A DNA stretch of 64,000 nt, taken from NCBI RefSeq assembly GCF_009496155.1, contig NZ_WIJP01000011.1, forward strand, positions 1 through 64,000, read 5' to 3'. This document shows, in pieces, positions 37,274 to 47,239 of this stretch. Position numbers and translations under genes: made by a program. The notes under the pieces are model-generated. The model was not told the origin of the DNA. It made no database searches and saw only the letters and a program-made list of their open reading frames with translations. The DNA comes from Streptococcus mitis. Lineage in GTDB: Bacteria; Bacillota; Bacilli; Lactobacillales; Streptococcaceae. Each line of letters begins with the position of its first letter. Within the stretch, counting starts at the first letter, position 1.

Positions 37274-37924
37274 TCAGGCCAAGTAGAAAGTTAATCTTTC
37301 CTTATCCAAATCGATAGCCAACTCATACTTTCCATCTTCATTTTGGACAATATAACCTAGGACAACTAAACTGTCCACAAAGATATCACGGCGTTTCTGC
37401 ATAAGCTGGTCTTTTTTGAGAAATTTCAACAAAAAAGTCGTCATATATTTGAGAGCATACTCAGGATTGACATCTCCCAAAATGTCATAGAGATCCTGCT
37501 GTTTTTCTGTCAAAGGATACTGATGTTTGACCTTGTAGAAATAATTGGAAAGAGTCATTTTTGATCTCGCAAAGTCTGTCTTTTCAACTAAAATAGCAGC
37601 ATTGGTTTGATTGCGCAATTCCGTCCCAAAAGTCTGCTCCAACAAGGCTTGATAGACCGAACTAGCTTCGCTGACAAAAATCTCTTGATCCAGTTCAAGA
37701 CTATCTAGTGATTCAAGCATGGGAAGATTAAGGTAATAACGCTTATTTTCCCGACGAATCAAGCCTGCCTTTATATACTCTTCCATGAGTTTATCAACTG
37801 CCACATCTGGAAATTGAGCCTTAATTTCCCGTAAAATCACATCATCATGCTGGTCCAGATAGCGGATCAATTCTCCAAAAAATGGCTGTCTCGTCAAACG
37901 AGATGGATTAAAAATCTGAATCAT
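37274..37924 (-). CDS. Conserved streptococcal protein (DUF1803-like), 216 aa
   Basis: Cytoplasmic protein without a motif I can tie to a function. The first half (RLTRQPFFGELIRYLDQHDDVILREIKAQF, here quoted in part, then VDKLMEEYIKAGLIRRENKRYYLNL in part) has the feel of a winged-helix domain with a wing at the RENKRYY turn. The C-terminal half is strand-rich. Its start overlaps the preceding gene by 17 bp, so the two are co-translated. Confidence 0.7.
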   Translation of the reverse strand: MIQIFNPSRLTRQPFFGELIRYLDQHDDVILREIKAQFPDVAVDKLMEEYIKAGLIRRENKRYYLNLPMLESLDSLELDQEIFVSEASSVYQALLEQTFGTELRNQTNAAILVEKTDFARSKMTLSNYFYKVKHQYPLTEKQQDLYDILGDVNPEYALKYMTTFLLKFLKKDQLMQKRRDIFVDSLVVLGYIVQNEDGKYELAIDLDKERLTFYLA

Positions 37925-38420
37925 GAAGATTCCTTTCTTTACATTCTAACAGAGGCGATGCTGCCAACTGACTAGGATTGGTCCCAGCTTGGTTTAGAGG
38001 GACAGGCAAACCTAGTTCTCTGTAATATTCCCTCCAAAAATCACTAATCTCCTGCTCCCCATCTCCAAATTTCATAGGCATGGTTTCAAAAATCGGTAGG
38101 ATTTCTGCCATATACTGGGAACAGTAAAAACCTTCTCCATCTGGATAGAAAGAAGCATTGTAAGGAGCTCCCAGATGTTTACAAGCTTTTTCCTTCACAG
38201 ACTGGATATCCATTTCTGGGTAAACATAGAGGTCGTACAAGTAATTGGGCTCAAAGAAGGATGCAGGTTCCTGACAGACTACACCAGCCTGTCCACTAGC
38301 GTGGTAAATCATCCCATCCAAATAAATGGCAACATGGTTATAGTTACCTGTGGAAGTCTGGATGGCCTGTCCCATATCTGACTCATCTCTCACAAAAATC
38401 AAATCGCCATTTACTAACAT
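37908..38420 (-). CDS. YiiX/NlpC-P60-like papain-fold protein
   Basis: A 170-aa protein of the permuted papain-like (YiiX/YebB) type. The conserved histidine lies in YNHVAIYLDG and the cysteine in GEGFYCSQY, with GDLIFVRD at the start. Family members are putative amidases or peptidases; no signal peptide is present, so action is expected in the cytoplasm. AGGAGTG precedes its ATG. It overlaps the DUF1803-like gene. Confidence 0.78.
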   Translation of the reverse strand: MLVNGDLIFVRDESDMGQAIQTSTGNYNHVAIYLDGMIYHASGQAGVVCQEPASFFEPNYLYDLYVYPEMDIQSVKEKACKHLGAPYNASFYPDGEGFYCSQYMAEILPIFETMPMKFGDGEQEISDFWREYYRELGLPVPLNQAGTNPSQLAASPLLECKERNLHDSDF

Positions 38421-38433
38421 GCTTCACTCCTAG

Positions 38434-38457
38434 AAAAAAAGGAGCCGAAACTCCTTT
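38434..38457 (-). terminator. Terminator of ppaC
   Basis: Seven-bp stem AAAGGAG/CTCCTTT with a 6-nt loop and a T7 run on the minus strand, about 50 nt after ppaC. Confidence 0.75.
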
Positions 38458-38506
38458 CGATATAATTCAAACTAAACTTTCCTATTTTGAACTGACAACC
38501 AAAATC

Positions 38507-39442
38507 TTAAGCATTAAAGCTTTCAGTCAATTGAGGTACCACTTGTTTCTTACGTGAAACAGCACCAGCAAGGAAGGCATGATTGTTTTCAAGTTTGAAG
38601 TTGAAGGCTGCTTCAACCTTGTCCATGTTAGCACCAAGAGCCAAGATTTCTGAGTTTGAGTTGACGATATCTGTAATCATCAAGACAAAGTCAGAGTAAC
38701 CGTTTGCTGCGTTAGCAGCTTGCATTGCAGCTTCAATTTCTGCTTGACGTTCCAAAACTTCAGCGATGTCAACTGTATTTACTTGAGCAACACGGACATT
38801 ATTTCCGTTCAATTCAAAAGTTTTAGCATCGATGTCAATCAATTCTTCGGCAGATTTGCTAGCCAAGTTTGTACCAGCTTTCAACATAGCCAAACCATAC
38901 TCTTCCAAGTTTACACCAGCTAATCCAGCCAATTCAGGAGCAATAACTGTATCTGTTGGGTGTGTTGTTGGTGATTTCAAAAGAAGGGTATCTGAAATCA
39001 AACCTGAAAGCATCAAACCTGCAATCTCTTTAGGTACAGCTACACCATGTTCTTTGAACATACGATAAACGATTGAAGACGCTGAACCAACTGGTTCCAA
39101 ACGCATGTAAAGTGGGCTTGCAGTTTCAAAGTTAGCCACACGGTGGTGGTCTACAACACCATAAACTTCTACTTCAGCGATATCTGATACAGATTGTTGG
39201 AATTCATTGTGGTCAGTCAGGATAACTTGCTCTGCTCCTTCTGCTTTAGCAGAAGTGATAACACGCGGTGCTTCCACACCAAAATAGTTCAAGACAAAGG
39301 CTGTTTCTTCATTTGGAGTTCCAAGGGCAACAGCTTCCGTATCCAAACCATAAGCTTCTTTTGCAAGGTAGGCAAAGGCTACAGATGACCCGATGGCATC
39401 TGAGTCTGGATTTTGGTGACCAAATACTAGAATCTTAGACAT
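38507..39442 (-). CDS. ppaC: Manganese-dependent inorganic pyrophosphatase
   Basis: Family II pyrophosphatase that removes PPi from biosynthetic reactions. DHH-superfamily motifs are present: [13 protein letters not shown] near residue 8, the aspartate in [16 protein letters not shown], and the C-terminal DHHA2 domain with [10 protein letters not shown]. The 311-aa length is standard. It has a good promoter and is monocistronic. Confidence 0.96.
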   Translation of the reverse strand: MSKILVFGHQNPDSDAIGSSVAFAYLAKEAYGLDTEAVALGTPNEETAFVLNYFGVEAPRVITSAKAEGAEQVILTDHNEFQQSVSDIAEVEVYGVVDHHRVANFETASPLYMRLEPVGSASSIVYRMFKEHGVAVPKEIAGLMLSGLISDTLLLKSPTTHPTDTVIAPELAGLAGVNLEEYGLAMLKAGTNLASKSAEELIDIDAKTFELNGNNVRVAQVNTVDIAEVLERQAEIEAAMQAANAANGYSDFVLMITDIVNSNSEILALGANMDKVEAAFNFKLENNHAFLAGAVSRKKQVVPQLTESFNA

Positions 39443-39471
39443 GATAATACCTCATTTTGTTTATTCTCTTT

Positions 39472-39500
39472 ATTGTAGCATTTTTTTCGCTTTTTGACAA
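39472..39500 (-). promoter_or_regulatory. Promoter of ppaC
   Basis: Minus strand TTGTCA (39495-39500), 17-bp spacer, TACAAT (39472-39477) with TGC in front. Confidence 0.75.
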
Positions 39501-39546
39501 AAGCAAGAGGAGTCAAAGGGCTCCTCACGATTCTTCAAAATAACTG

Positions 39547-39741
39547 ATACTCTTCGAAAATCTCTTCAAACCACGTCAGCTTCGCCTTGCCGTAGGTATG
39601 GGTACTGACTTCGTCAGTTCTATCCACAACCTCAAAACAGTGCTTTGAGCTGACTTCGTCAGTCTTATCTACAACCTCAAAGCAGTGCTTTGAGCAACCT
39701 ACGGCTAGCTTCCTAGTTTACTCTTTGATTTTCATTGAGTA
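39547..39741 (+). repeat. BOX element (boxA-boxB-boxB-boxC)
   Basis: Complete pneumococcal-type BOX repeat in A-to-C order on the plus strand: boxA at about 39547-39605, two 45-nt boxB modules (39606-39650 and 39651-39695, each with TGACTTCGTCAG and CAGTGCTTTGAGC) and boxC to about 39741. Its last ~29 bp are inside the GIY-YIG coding sequence. BOX elements are non-autonomous repeats that form stable RNA hairpins. Confidence 0.93.
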
Positions 39742-40009
39742 TGAGTAAATTTCTATCTTGATTTTCAGATAAAAATCTTTCCTTCTGTGGCCTCTTCTTA
39801 CGCTTGAGAAGGGCTTCTGCCGACATAGCTTCTTCCTTACTGGCAAAACCTTGAGCATAGATAAGTTTGACTGGCAAGCGTGCTCGCGTATATTTGGCTC
39901 CCTTCCCACTATTGTGGACAGCGAGGCGTTTTCTCACGTCAGTCGTATAACCCGTATAGTAGGAACCATCACGACACTCCAGCACATACATATAAGCCTT
40001 ATAATCCAT
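39713..40009 (-). CDS. GIY-YIG nuclease-domain protein
   Basis: A 98-aa single-domain protein: [17 protein letters not shown] is the GIY-YIG strand pair and [13 protein letters not shown] the C-terminal motif, as in the YhbQ/YazA group. The start at 40009 is inside the end of the methyltransferase gene, an 11-bp overlap; a longer reading has no support. The last ~9 residues (LNENQRVN and stop) are encoded by the boxC module, so the natural C-terminus has been replaced or extended. Probable role in DNA processing; not established. Confidence 0.85.
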   Translation of the reverse strand: MDYKAYMYVLECRDGSYYTGYTTDVRKRLAVHNSGKGAKYTRARLPVKLIYAQGFASKEEAMSAEALLKRKKRPQKERFLSENQDRNLLILNENQRVN

Positions 40010-40748
40010 AATAAATCTCTTCGAGTTCAGGTGTATATGAACCATCATCATTGTGCACAATGAGAGGTGGTAAGACCTTAAAACCACTTGTCGAGCCATC
40101 CTTAATAGCTTCAATCAAGAGCATATTGGCTTCCTTTTCCTTTTTTGGATAGACAAATTGCAGACGCTTAGGGGCTAGATTATGCCGTTGTAACGTATCC
40201 AATATATCTAAAAGTCGATCAGGACGATGAACCATGGCCAAACGCCCATTAGACTTGAGAATACTTTGGGCACTACGACAGATTTCCTCTAAATTGGTTG
40301 TGATTTCGTGGCGCGCCAAAAGGTAATGCTCGCTCTCATTTAAGTTTGAATGAGGATCCACCTTGAAATAGGGTGGATTACACAAAATCATATCCACCTT
40401 ACTTCCCTGGATGTAAGCAGGCATATTTTTCAAATCATCACAGATGACCTCCATCTGCTCTTCCAAACCATTCAAACGGACAGAGCGTTCAGCCATATCC
40501 GCCAAACGCTCCTGAATCTCAATAGCCAAAATCTGTGCCTGAGTCCGAGTGCTAGCAAATAGCCCCACTGCTCCATTTCCAGCACAGAAATCCACAATCA
40601 ATCCCTTCTTAGGGAAACGTGGAAAGCGTGACAAGAGAACACTATCCACCGAATAGCTAAAAACCTCTCTATTTTGAATGATTTTGATATCTGTCGAAAA
40701 GAGCTGGTTAATGCGCTCCCCTGATTTTAATAATTGTTCTTCTTCCAT
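39999..40748 (-). CDS. tRNA(adenine-N6)-methyltransferase-like protein (TrmN6/YabB type)
   Basis: SAM-dependent methyltransferase of 249 aa. [12 protein letters not shown] is the SAM-binding loop and ILCNPPYF the NPPY catalytic motif of N6-adenine or N5-glutamine enzymes. Homologues (YfiC/TrmN6) act on tRNA1(Val) A37. The partner GIY-YIG gene overlaps its 3' end, a pairing conserved in Firmicutes. Confidence 0.85.
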   Translation of the reverse strand: MEEEQLLKSGERINQLFSTDIKIIQNREVFSYSVDSVLLSRFPRFPKKGLIVDFCAGNGAVGLFASTRTQAQILAIEIQERLADMAERSVRLNGLEEQMEVICDDLKNMPAYIQGSKVDMILCNPPYFKVDPHSNLNESEHYLLARHEITTNLEEICRSAQSILKSNGRLAMVHRPDRLLDILDTLQRHNLAPKRLQFVYPKKEKEANMLLIEAIKDGSTSGFKVLPPLIVHNDDGSYTPELEEIYYGL

Positions 40749-40800
40749 GGTCTTATTATAGCAAATTTATATTAACATTACAAAAGATAGAGATTTCTAA

Positions 40801-41163
40801 CTAGTGCTTCTGCTTCTTCAAATGTTGAAGGGCTTCCTTAGTCCAAATTGGCATCATTCGTTTGAGAGGAGCAAAGCCGTAGTTAAAACGGTCGCTTGAA
40901 AAGCGTCGCCGTCTCGGAAACTGGTGCTTTTCTTCCTCCAAAGTGCGGATAGAAAGGCTGGCTTTCCCTGTAAATTCATCTAAATCCACTACCTGAACCT
41001 GAACCTCTTCATCGACTTTCAAGGCTTCTTGGATATTTTCAATAAACCCTGTCCGAATCTCTGAAATGTGAATCAGCCCCGTATCACCCGTCTCTAGCTC
41101 AACAAAGGCACCGTAGGGCTGAATCCCTGTAATACGCCCCTTTAGCTTATCACCGATTTTCAT
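40801..41163 (-). CDS. S1-domain RNA-binding protein (YugI/GSP13 type)
   Basis: A 120-aa protein with an N-terminal S1 RNA-binding domain (KIGDKLKGRITGIQPYGAFV to about residue 75) and a basic C-terminal tail. It matches general stress protein 13, called CvfD in recent pneumococcal work. I start at 41163, one base after the cyclophilin stop region, with GAGGA upstream; the longer frame overlaps the previous gene. Family members bind RNA and modulate translation. Confidence 0.85.
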   Translation of the reverse strand: MKIGDKLKGRITGIQPYGAFVELETGDTGLIHISEIRTGFIENIQEALKVDEEVQVQVVDLDEFTGKASLSIRTLEEEKHQFPRRRRFSSDRFNYGFAPLKRMMPIWTKEALQHLKKQKH

Positions 41164-41164
41164 C

Positions 41165-42565
41165 TTAGTCCTCGATTTCAATTGTTTCAATCACAACATC
41201 TTCAACTGGCTTGTCCATGGCCCCTGTCTCAACAGCAGCAATAGCATCCAAGACAGCGTAAGAAACTTCATCAGCTAGCTGACCAAATACAGTGTGACGG
41301 CGGTCTAAGTGAGGAGTTCCTCCTTGCTCTGCATAGATTTCCGCAATCGGTTCTGGCCAACCACCACGAGCGATTTCTTTCTTAGAATAAGGCAGGTGTT
41401 GGTTTTGCACGATAAAGAACTGGCTGCCGTTGGTATTTGGACCAGCATTAGCCATGGAAAGGGCACCACGGATATTGTAAAGTTCTTCTGAGAATTCATC
41501 CTCAAATGATTCGCCGTAGATGGACTCGCCACCCATACCAGTACCAGTTGGATCTCCACCTTGGATCATAAAATCCTTGATAATACGGTGGAAAATAACA
41601 CCATCATAGTAACCATCTTTTGAAAGAGCTACAAAGTTAGCCACTGTTTTAGGAGCATGTTCAGGGAAGAGCTTGATACGCAAGTCTCCGTGATTGGTCT
41701 TAATAGTAGCGATAGGACCTTCTACTGTTTCAATGTTTACTTGTGGGAAATGCAATTCTTTTTCTACCATACCAAATCCTTCTAAGGCATCAAAAATACC
41801 ATCTTCTTCTAGTGTTTTTGTAATATAATCAGCTTTTTCTTTGATTTCATCATGAGAAATTCCCATTGCTACACTGATTCCAGCATAATCAAAGAGTTCC
41901 AAGTCATTGAGCCCATCTCCAAAGACCATGACGTTCTCTGGTTTCAAGCCAAGATGTTCCACAACCTTTTCCACACCCCTTGCTTTAGAACCTGAAATCG
42001 GCACAATATCAGAAGAATGTTGATGCCAACGAACCATGCGAAGTTTATCAGCGAGACTGCCAGGCAAGTGCAAGTCATCTCCCTTATCTTCAAAAGTCCA
42101 CATCTGATAGATGTCTTCTTTCTCATGGAAATCTGGATCTACATCTAAGTCGGGGTAAATTGGATTGATAGCTTCACTCATCATATCGGTGCGAGTCGAC
42201 AACTTGGCATCATGACTCCCAACCAAACCATACTCAATTCCTTCTTGCTTAGCCCAAGAGATATACTCCTCAACATCTGACTTCTCGATCTGATGTTGAT
42301 AAATGACCTGACCTTTTTTATCTTCGATATAAGCCCCATTCAAAGTTACAAAAAAGTCAGGCTTGAGTTCACGAATCTCTGGCACGACACCAAAAATCCC
42401 CCGTCCAGAAGCAATACCTGTCAAAATTCCTTTCTCACGTAATTGCTTAAAAACAGTTGGGATTGAAGCTGGAATAAAACCTGTCTTGGAATTTCTCAAT
42501 GTATCATCAATATCAAAAAAGACAATCTTAATCTTTTTTGCCTTGTATCTTAATTTGGCATCCAT
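41165..42565 (-). CDS. HAD phosphatase-cyclophilin fusion protein
   Basis: A 466-aa two-domain protein. Residues 1-270 are a Cof-type HAD hydrolase: nucleophile motif [11 protein letters not shown], then [17 protein letters not shown] for motif IV. Residues about 275-466 are a cyclophilin peptidyl-prolyl isomerase: [17 protein letters not shown] and GSQFFI. The fusion is characteristic of streptococci. The physiological link between the two activities is unknown. The S1-protein gene follows within 2 nt. Confidence 0.92.
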   Translation of the reverse strand: MDAKLRYKAKKIKIVFFDIDDTLRNSKTGFIPASIPTVFKQLREKGILTGIASGRGIFGVVPEIRELKPDFFVTLNGAYIEDKKGQVIYQHQIEKSDVEEYISWAKQEGIEYGLVGSHDAKLSTRTDMMSEAINPIYPDLDVDPDFHEKEDIYQMWTFEDKGDDLHLPGSLADKLRMVRWHQHSSDIVPISGSKARGVEKVVEHLGLKPENVMVFGDGLNDLELFDYAGISVAMGISHDEIKEKADYITKTLEEDGIFDALEGFGMVEKELHFPQVNIETVEGPIATIKTNHGDLRIKLFPEHAPKTVANFVALSKDGYYDGVIFHRIIKDFMIQGGDPTGTGMGGESIYGESFEDEFSEELYNIRGALSMANAGPNTNGSQFFIVQNQHLPYSKKEIARGGWPEPIAEIYAEQGGTPHLDRRHTVFGQLADEVSYAVLDAIAAVETGAMDKPVEDVVIETIEIED

Positions 42566-42595
42566 CTCACTACCTCTTTCAATCTAACTCTTTCC

Positions 42596-42601
42596 ATTAT
42601 A
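42596..42601 (-). promoter_or_regulatory. Extended -10 of the HAD-cyclophilin operon
   Basis: Minus strand TGG-TATAAT, about 30 nt upstream of the ATG, with no clear -35. Confidence 0.5.
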
Positions 42602-42739
42602 CCATAAAGTAGCTAAATCCCCTATTTTCAAAAAGCTTCCAGTTTTTATTGTAATTCCTTGGATGAGAATAAAATAATTGTTTATGGAAAAGTCCAGCCA
42701 AATTCAACTCGACTTCTCATTCCAGAACTAGTGAAAAAA

Positions 42740-42755
42740 AGACCCGTTGGGGTCT
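42740..42755 (-). terminator. Second terminator after rpsR
   Basis: AGACCC/GGGTCT with a 4-nt loop and a T7 run on the minus strand. It lies about 72 bp beyond the first, in a diverged copy of the same block. Confidence 0.7.
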
Positions 42756-42808
42756 GAAAAAGAGGTCCGCTGGATCCAACTCGCTCTTTCATTTCAAGGC
42801 TCGTGAAA

Positions 42809-42830
42809 AAAAGACCCAACCGGGTCTTTT
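42809..42830. terminator. First terminator after rpsR
   Basis: AAAAGACCC/GGGTCTTTT, a 9-bp stem with a 4-nt loop, immediately after the rpsR stop; T-run on the minus strand. Confidence 0.85.
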
Positions 42831-42832
42831 CT

Positions 42833-43072
42833 TTAATCTTCGTTTACGAAAGGCATCAAAGCCATTACGCGAGCGCGTTTGATAGCTGTTGTTACTTTAC
42901 GTTGGTTTTTAGCTGAAGTTCCTGTTACACGACGAGGAAGGATTTTCCCACGTTCTGAAACGAAACGGCTAAGAAGCTCAGTATCTTTGTAATCAACATA
43001 TTCAATTTTGTTTGCTGCGATGTAATCAACTTTTTTACGGCGTTTGAATCCGCCACGACGTTGTTGAGCCAT
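42833..43072 (-). CDS. rpsR: 30S ribosomal protein S18
   Basis: 79-aa S18, starting [17 protein letters not shown], with [21 protein letters not shown]. It binds the ribosomal platform with S6. Last gene of the rpsF-ssb-rpsR operon, followed by two terminators. Confidence 0.97.
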   Translation of the reverse strand: MAQQRRGGFKRRKKVDYIAANKIEYVDYKDTELLSRFVSERGKILPRRVTGTSAKNQRKVTTAIKRARVMALMPFVNED

Positions 43073-43103
43073 GTTTTTTCTCCTTTATAATTTTAGTTGT
43101 CCA

Positions 43104-43574
43104 TTAGAATGGTAAATCATCATCTGAAATATCCAATGGATTTGTTGCTCCAAATGGATTTTCATCACGTGAAAAGTCTGGTACTGAATTTGTAGGTGCT
43201 GAATAGCTTGCAGTTGGTGCAGAGTAAGCTCCACCTGTATGACTCTCACGCACACTACGGCTTTCCAACATTTGGAAATTCTCAGCCACGACCTCTGTCA
43301 CGTAGACACGTTGTCCTTGCTGGTTATCGTAACTACGAGTCTGGATACGACCTGTCACCCCGATAAGCGAGCCTTTTTTAGCCCAGTTAGCAAGGTTTTC
43401 AGCCTGTTGGCGCCACATAACGACATTGATAAAATCAGCCTCACGTTCGCCATTTTGACTCTTAAATGTACGGTTTACTGCAAGAGTAAAAGTCGCAACT
43501 GCTACATTTGATGGGGTATAACGCAACTCAGCATCACGTGTCATACGCCCTACAAGTACAACATTGTTAATCAT
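43104..43574 (-). CDS. ssb: Single-stranded DNA-binding protein
   Basis: 156-aa SSB. The OB-fold begins [19 protein letters not shown] and extends to about residue 105; a Ser/Pro/Thr-rich linker leads to the acidic tail DISDDDLPF that recruits repair and replication proteins. It is co-transcribed with rpsF and rpsR, as in most Firmicutes. Confidence 0.97.
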   Translation of the reverse strand: MINNVVLVGRMTRDAELRYTPSNVAVATFTLAVNRTFKSQNGEREADFINVVMWRQQAENLANWAKKGSLIGVTGRIQTRSYDNQQGQRVYVTEVVAENFQMLESRSVRESHTGGAYSAPTASYSAPTNSVPDFSRDENPFGATNPLDISDDDLPF

Positions 43575-43585
43575 AGTTTACCTTC

Positions 43586-43876
43586 TTACGCGTCAGTCTT
43601 GACGATCATGTGACGAAGAATGTCAGCGTTGATTTTTGAAAGACGGTCAAACTCTTTAAGAGCTGCATCGTCGTTTGCTTCAACGTTAACGATGTGGTAA
43701 AGTCCTTCACGGAAATCTTGGATTTCGTATGCAAGACGACGTTTTTCCCAAGTTTTTGATTCAACAACAGTTGCACCGTTGTCAGTCAAAATAGAGTCAA
43801 AACGTGCTACCAAAGCGTTTTTAGCTTCTTCTTCAATGTTTGGACGAATGATATAAAGAATTTCGTATTTAGCCAT
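43586..43876 (-). CDS. rpsF: 30S ribosomal protein S6
   Basis: 96-aa S6, starting [19 protein letters not shown]. It binds S18 and 16S rRNA. First gene of the operon; AAGGAGGAAC precedes the start. The leader has small hairpins that may be an S6:S18 autoregulatory site. Confidence 0.97.
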   Translation of the reverse strand: MAKYEILYIIRPNIEEEAKNALVARFDSILTDNGATVVESKTWEKRRLAYEIQDFREGLYHIVNVEANDDAALKEFDRLSKINADILRHMIVKTDA

Positions 43877-43888
43877 TGATATGTTCCT

Positions 43889-43942
43889 CCTTTTGGTCTA
43901 ATGACCCCAAGACTTTGCAAGGGGTAAGTGAGGTTCGCTCAC
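43889..43942 (-). promoter_or_regulatory. rpsF operon leader with hairpins
   Basis: On the minus strand GTGAG-CGAAC-CTCAC (43928-43942) and GGTC-ATTA-GACC (43895-43906) sit just upstream of the Shine-Dalgarno. In many bacteria the S6:S18 complex binds this leader. I did not recognise the specific bulged CCG motif, so the assignment is inference. Confidence 0.35.
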
Positions 43943-43950
43943 AATAAACT

Positions 43951-43979
43951 ATTATACTAGAAAACAATTTTTTACGCAA
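43951..43979 (-). promoter_or_regulatory. Promoter of rpsF-ssb-rpsR
   Basis: Minus strand TTGCGT (43974-43979), 17-bp spacer, TATAAT (43951-43956). Confidence 0.8.
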
Positions 43980-44000
43980 GTAAAAACTCTGAAATACGAA

Positions 44001-44021
44001 AAAACGCCACATGGGCGTTTT
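44001..44021 (-). terminator. Terminator of asnS
   Basis: Eight-bp stem AAAACGCC/GGCGTTTT with a 5-nt loop and a T6 run on the minus strand. Confidence 0.85.
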
Positions 44022-44028
44022 CCTGTTC

Positions 44029-45372
44029 TTACGGTTTAATACGGTGTAACATACGTGGGAATGGAATAGCTTCACGGATGTGTTTTGTTCCTGCTGCGAA
44101 TGTTACCATACGTTCGATACCGATACCAAATCCTCCATGTGGTACCGTACCATATTTACGAAGGTCAAGATAGAATTCATACTCTGTACGATCCATGCCA
44201 AGTTCATCCATCTTAGCAACAAGGGCATCGTAGTCTTCCTCACGCATCGAACCACCGATGATTTCTCCATATCCTTCTGGGGCAAGCAAGTCTGCACAAA
44301 GCACGCGCTCTGGATTCCCAGGAACTGGTTTCATGTAGAAGGCCTTGATGGCTGCTGGATAGTTCATAACAAATGTTGGTACACCAAAGTGGTTTGAAAT
44401 CCACGTTTCGTGTGGTGAACCAAAGTCGTCTCCATGCTCAAGATGTTCGTAGTCAGCGTCTTCATCATTCTCATGATCTTGCAAGAGATCAATAGCTTGA
44501 TCGTAAGTGATACGTTTGAAGGGCTCTGAAATGTAGCGTTTCAAGAGCTCTGTATCACGTTCCAATGTTTCCAAGGCTTGAGGCGCACGGTCAAGAACAC
44601 CTTGAAGAAGAGCTTTTACATAGGCTTCTTGCAAGTCAAGTGACTCATCGTGTGTCAAGTATGAGTACTCTGCGTCCATCATCCAGAACTCAGTCAAGTG
44701 ACGGCGCGTTTTTGATTTTTCAGCACGGAATACTGGACCAAAGTCAAAGACACGACCAAGGGCCATAGCACCTGCTTCCAAGTAAAGCTGACCTGATTGG
44801 CTCAAGTAGGCTGGTGTTCCGAAATAGTCAGTTTCAAAGAGTTCTGTTGAATCTTCCGCAGCATTTCCTGACAAAATTGGGCTATCAAATTTCATGAAGC
44901 CGTTCTTGTCAAAGAACTCATAAGTTGCATAGATGATAGCGTTACGGATTTGCATCACAGCCACTTGCTTACGAGAGCGTAGCCACAAGTGACGGTTGTC
45001 CATCAAGAAGTCTGTTCCGTGTTCTTTTGGTGTGATTGGGTAGTCTTGAGATTCACCGATCACTTCGATGTCTGTAATATCCAACTCATAGCCAAACTTA
45101 GAACGTTCATCTTCTTTGACAATACCTGTCACATAGACAGACGTTTCTTGGCTCAAGCGTTTGATAACATCAAACTTCTCAAGTCCCACTTCTTCACCAA
45201 ATTTTTCTACAAAGTTTGGTTTAAAAGCCACACCTTGGAAGAAGGCTGTTCCATCACGCAATTGCAAGAAGGCGATTTTCCCTTTTCCTGATTTGTTGGC
45301 AACCCAAGCGCCAATCGTCACTTCTTGACCAACATAGTCTTTTACATCAATAATCGTTACACGTTTTGTCAT
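44029..45372 (-). CDS. asnS: Asparaginyl-tRNA synthetase
   Basis: Class II synthetase of 447 aa. The N-terminal OB-fold (about 1-105, [24 protein letters not shown]) binds the anticodon; the catalytic domain has [19 protein letters not shown] for motif 2 and [10 protein letters not shown] for motif 3. It ends the tseB-aspC-asnS row that is also seen in Bacillus. No T-box leader was seen. Confidence 0.96.
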   Translation of the reverse strand: MTKRVTIIDVKDYVGQEVTIGAWVANKSGKGKIAFLQLRDGTAFFQGVAFKPNFVEKFGEEVGLEKFDVIKRLSQETSVYVTGIVKEDERSKFGYELDITDIEVIGESQDYPITPKEHGTDFLMDNRHLWLRSRKQVAVMQIRNAIIYATYEFFDKNGFMKFDSPILSGNAAEDSTELFETDYFGTPAYLSQSGQLYLEAGAMALGRVFDFGPVFRAEKSKTRRHLTEFWMMDAEYSYLTHDESLDLQEAYVKALLQGVLDRAPQALETLERDTELLKRYISEPFKRITYDQAIDLLQDHENDEDADYEHLEHGDDFGSPHETWISNHFGVPTFVMNYPAAIKAFYMKPVPGNPERVLCADLLAPEGYGEIIGGSMREEDYDALVAKMDELGMDRTEYEFYLDLRKYGTVPHGGFGIGIERMVTFAAGTKHIREAIPFPRMLHRIKP

Positions 45373-45388
45373 TATTTTTCCTTTTCTT

Positions 45389-46567
45389 TTATTTTTCCAT
45401 AAATGCTTTCAAGCGTTTAACTGCTTCTTTAAGCGTGTCTAGGTCTGTCGCATAGCTGAGGCGCACATTTTCTGGCGCTCCGAATCCTGCTCCTGTTACC
45501 AAGGCTACTTCAGCTTCTTCTAAGATAGCGGTTGTAAATTCTGTCACATCCGTATAGCCTTTCATCTCCATGGCCTTTTTGACATTTGGGAAGAGATAGA
45601 AGGCTCCTTGCGGTTTGACCACTTCAAATCCAGGCACCTCAGCAAGTAGGGGATAGATGGTATTGAGTCGTTCCTCAAAGGCCTGACGCATGCTTTCTAC
45701 AGTATCTTGCTCACCTGATAGAGCCTCAACTGCTGCATACTGGGCTACTGCTGACGGATTAGAGGTTGTTTGACCTGCAATCTTGGACATGGCAGCGATA
45801 ATATCTGCTTCTCCGACGGCATAGCCAATACGCCAACCAGTCATAGCATAAGTTTTAGACACACCATTGATAACCACTGTTTGCTTGCGAATCGCTTCCG
45901 ATAGGCTAGAAATCGGTGTGAACTCATGACCATTATAGACCAAGCGCCCATAGATATCATCTGCTAGGATGAGAATATCCTTTTCTACAACCCAGTTTCC
46001 GATTGCCAAGAGTTCCTCACGGGTGTAAATCATACCTGTCGGATTGGATGGTGAATTCAGCACCAAAACCTTTGTCTTGTCTGTGCGAGCTGCTTCTAAC
46101 TGCTCTACAGTTACCTTAAAGTGATTGTCTTCCTTAGCAGGAACAAAAACTGGAATACCCTCTGCCATCTTGACCTGGTCTCCATAGCTGACCCAGTAGG
46201 GTGTTGGGATGATAACTTCATCACCTGGATTGACCACAGCCATAAAGAAGGTATAGAGAGAATACTTGGCTCCCGCAGCGACTGTCACTTGATTTGGCGC
46301 TACAGAATAGCCGTAAAAGCGCTCAAAATAGGTATTGACCGCCTCCTTGAGTTCTGGCAGACCTGAGGTTACTGTATAAAAAGAAGCACGCCCATCTTGA
46401 ATTGATGCAATGGCGGCATCTTGGATATTTTTTGGAGTGGTGAAATCTGGCTCACCCAAGGTTAGAGAGAGGATATCTCTTCCCTCAGCCTTCAGTGCTT
46501 TGGCACGAGCTCCAGCAGCCAAGGTCACACTTTCTTCCATTTCTAAAACACGGTTGGATAGTTTCAT
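45389..46567 (-). CDS. aspC: Aspartate aminotransferase
   Basis: A 392-aa fold-type I PLP enzyme of the AspB subgroup. [11 protein letters not shown], the aspartate in [11 protein letters not shown] and the PLP lysine in [16 protein letters not shown] are present. It makes aspartate from oxaloacetate, a precursor for asparagine and the AsnS substrate pool. ATG overlaps the upstream stop by 4 bp; asnS follows after 16 bp. Confidence 0.93.
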   Translation of the reverse strand: MKLSNRVLEMEESVTLAAGARAKALKAEGRDILSLTLGEPDFTTPKNIQDAAIASIQDGRASFYTVTSGLPELKEAVNTYFERFYGYSVAPNQVTVAAGAKYSLYTFFMAVVNPGDEVIIPTPYWVSYGDQVKMAEGIPVFVPAKEDNHFKVTVEQLEAARTDKTKVLVLNSPSNPTGMIYTREELLAIGNWVVEKDILILADDIYGRLVYNGHEFTPISSLSEAIRKQTVVINGVSKTYAMTGWRIGYAVGEADIIAAMSKIAGQTTSNPSAVAQYAAVEALSGEQDTVESMRQAFEERLNTIYPLLAEVPGFEVVKPQGAFYLFPNVKKAMEMKGYTDVTEFTTAILEEAEVALVTGAGFGAPENVRLSYATDLDTLKEAVKRLKAFMEK

Positions 46568-47052
46568 AGGCCCTCCTTATTGACCAATGCTCCTGTTTCA
46601 AAATCTACTAGATAAAAATCAGATCCTGACTTAACTTCCCAAATTGGCTTATCTTGATAACGGCCAAAGGTAATCTTGTCAATCTCGCCAGCTCCTTTTT
46701 CCTTAGAAACAGCTTCTGCTTTTTCTTGTGAAACACCCTGATTTAGCTGATAAACGTAAATCTTATGGTCATCTTTTCCAATCAGGACAGCAAGTGATTC
46801 TTGTTTTTTATTACGACCAAGAACGCTGTAATAGGATTCTAAGCCATTGTATAAGTCAACCTGATCAGTCTGCTCTAATCCTGCATACTGCTGAGCTAAT
46901 TTTTCTCCTTCACTTTTAGCTGTTTGATAGGGTTTCATACTCAGAAACACTAGATACAGAAAGGAAGCACTGATAACCACAAACAAAATCGTCATCCCTA
47001 GACCATACTGCCACAGTAGATTATTTTTTACTTTTTTTTGTCTTTTTTTCAC
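46564..47052 (-). CDS. YpmB/TseB-like DUF5590 membrane protein
   Basis: A 162-aa bitopic protein with a very basic N-terminus, one transmembrane helix (about 15-36) and an extracellular PepSY-like/DUF5590 domain. The start codon is GTG. The order ypmB-aspB-asnS is shared with Bacillus, where the homologue TseB is linked to cell-wall synthesis through a penicillin-binding protein. Function here is inferred from that family. Confidence 0.78.
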   Translation of the reverse strand: MKKRQKKVKNNLLWQYGLGMTILFVVISASFLYLVFLSMKPYQTAKSEGEKLAQQYAGLEQTDQVDLYNGLESYYSVLGRNKKQESLAVLIGKDDHKIYVYQLNQGVSQEKAEAVSKEKGAGEIDKITFGRYQDKPIWEVKSGSDFYLVDFETGALVNKEGL

Positions 47053-47195
47053 TCGTCTATTTTACCATCTATTGGGCTTTATTACAAGTGAATGCAAGAA
47101 CAATCACATTTTATTTCTCCCTTCAAAGTAAACAGATTTTTCTTAGTTAAAACCGAGCAAAAAAAGTAAAGACACAAGCGAAATCAACGTATTAA

Positions 47196-47223
47196 AAAAC
47201 TTGAGCTTTGGCACTCAAGTTTT
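47196..47223. terminator. Terminator of the MFS gene
   Basis: Perfect 10-bp stem AAAACTTGAG/CTCAAGTTTT with an 8-nt loop; T-runs on both strands. Confidence 0.85.
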
Positions 47224-47239
47224 CAAAAATTCTTTTAAT

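Noticed and set aside
40010..40114. Longer N-terminus for the GIY-YIG protein
   Set aside because: The extra residues lie within the methyltransferase gene and do not resemble the family.
45373..45388. T-box or other riboswitch before asnS
   Set aside because: Only 16 bases separate aspC and asnS, and no specifier hairpin or T-box sequence was found upstream of the operon.
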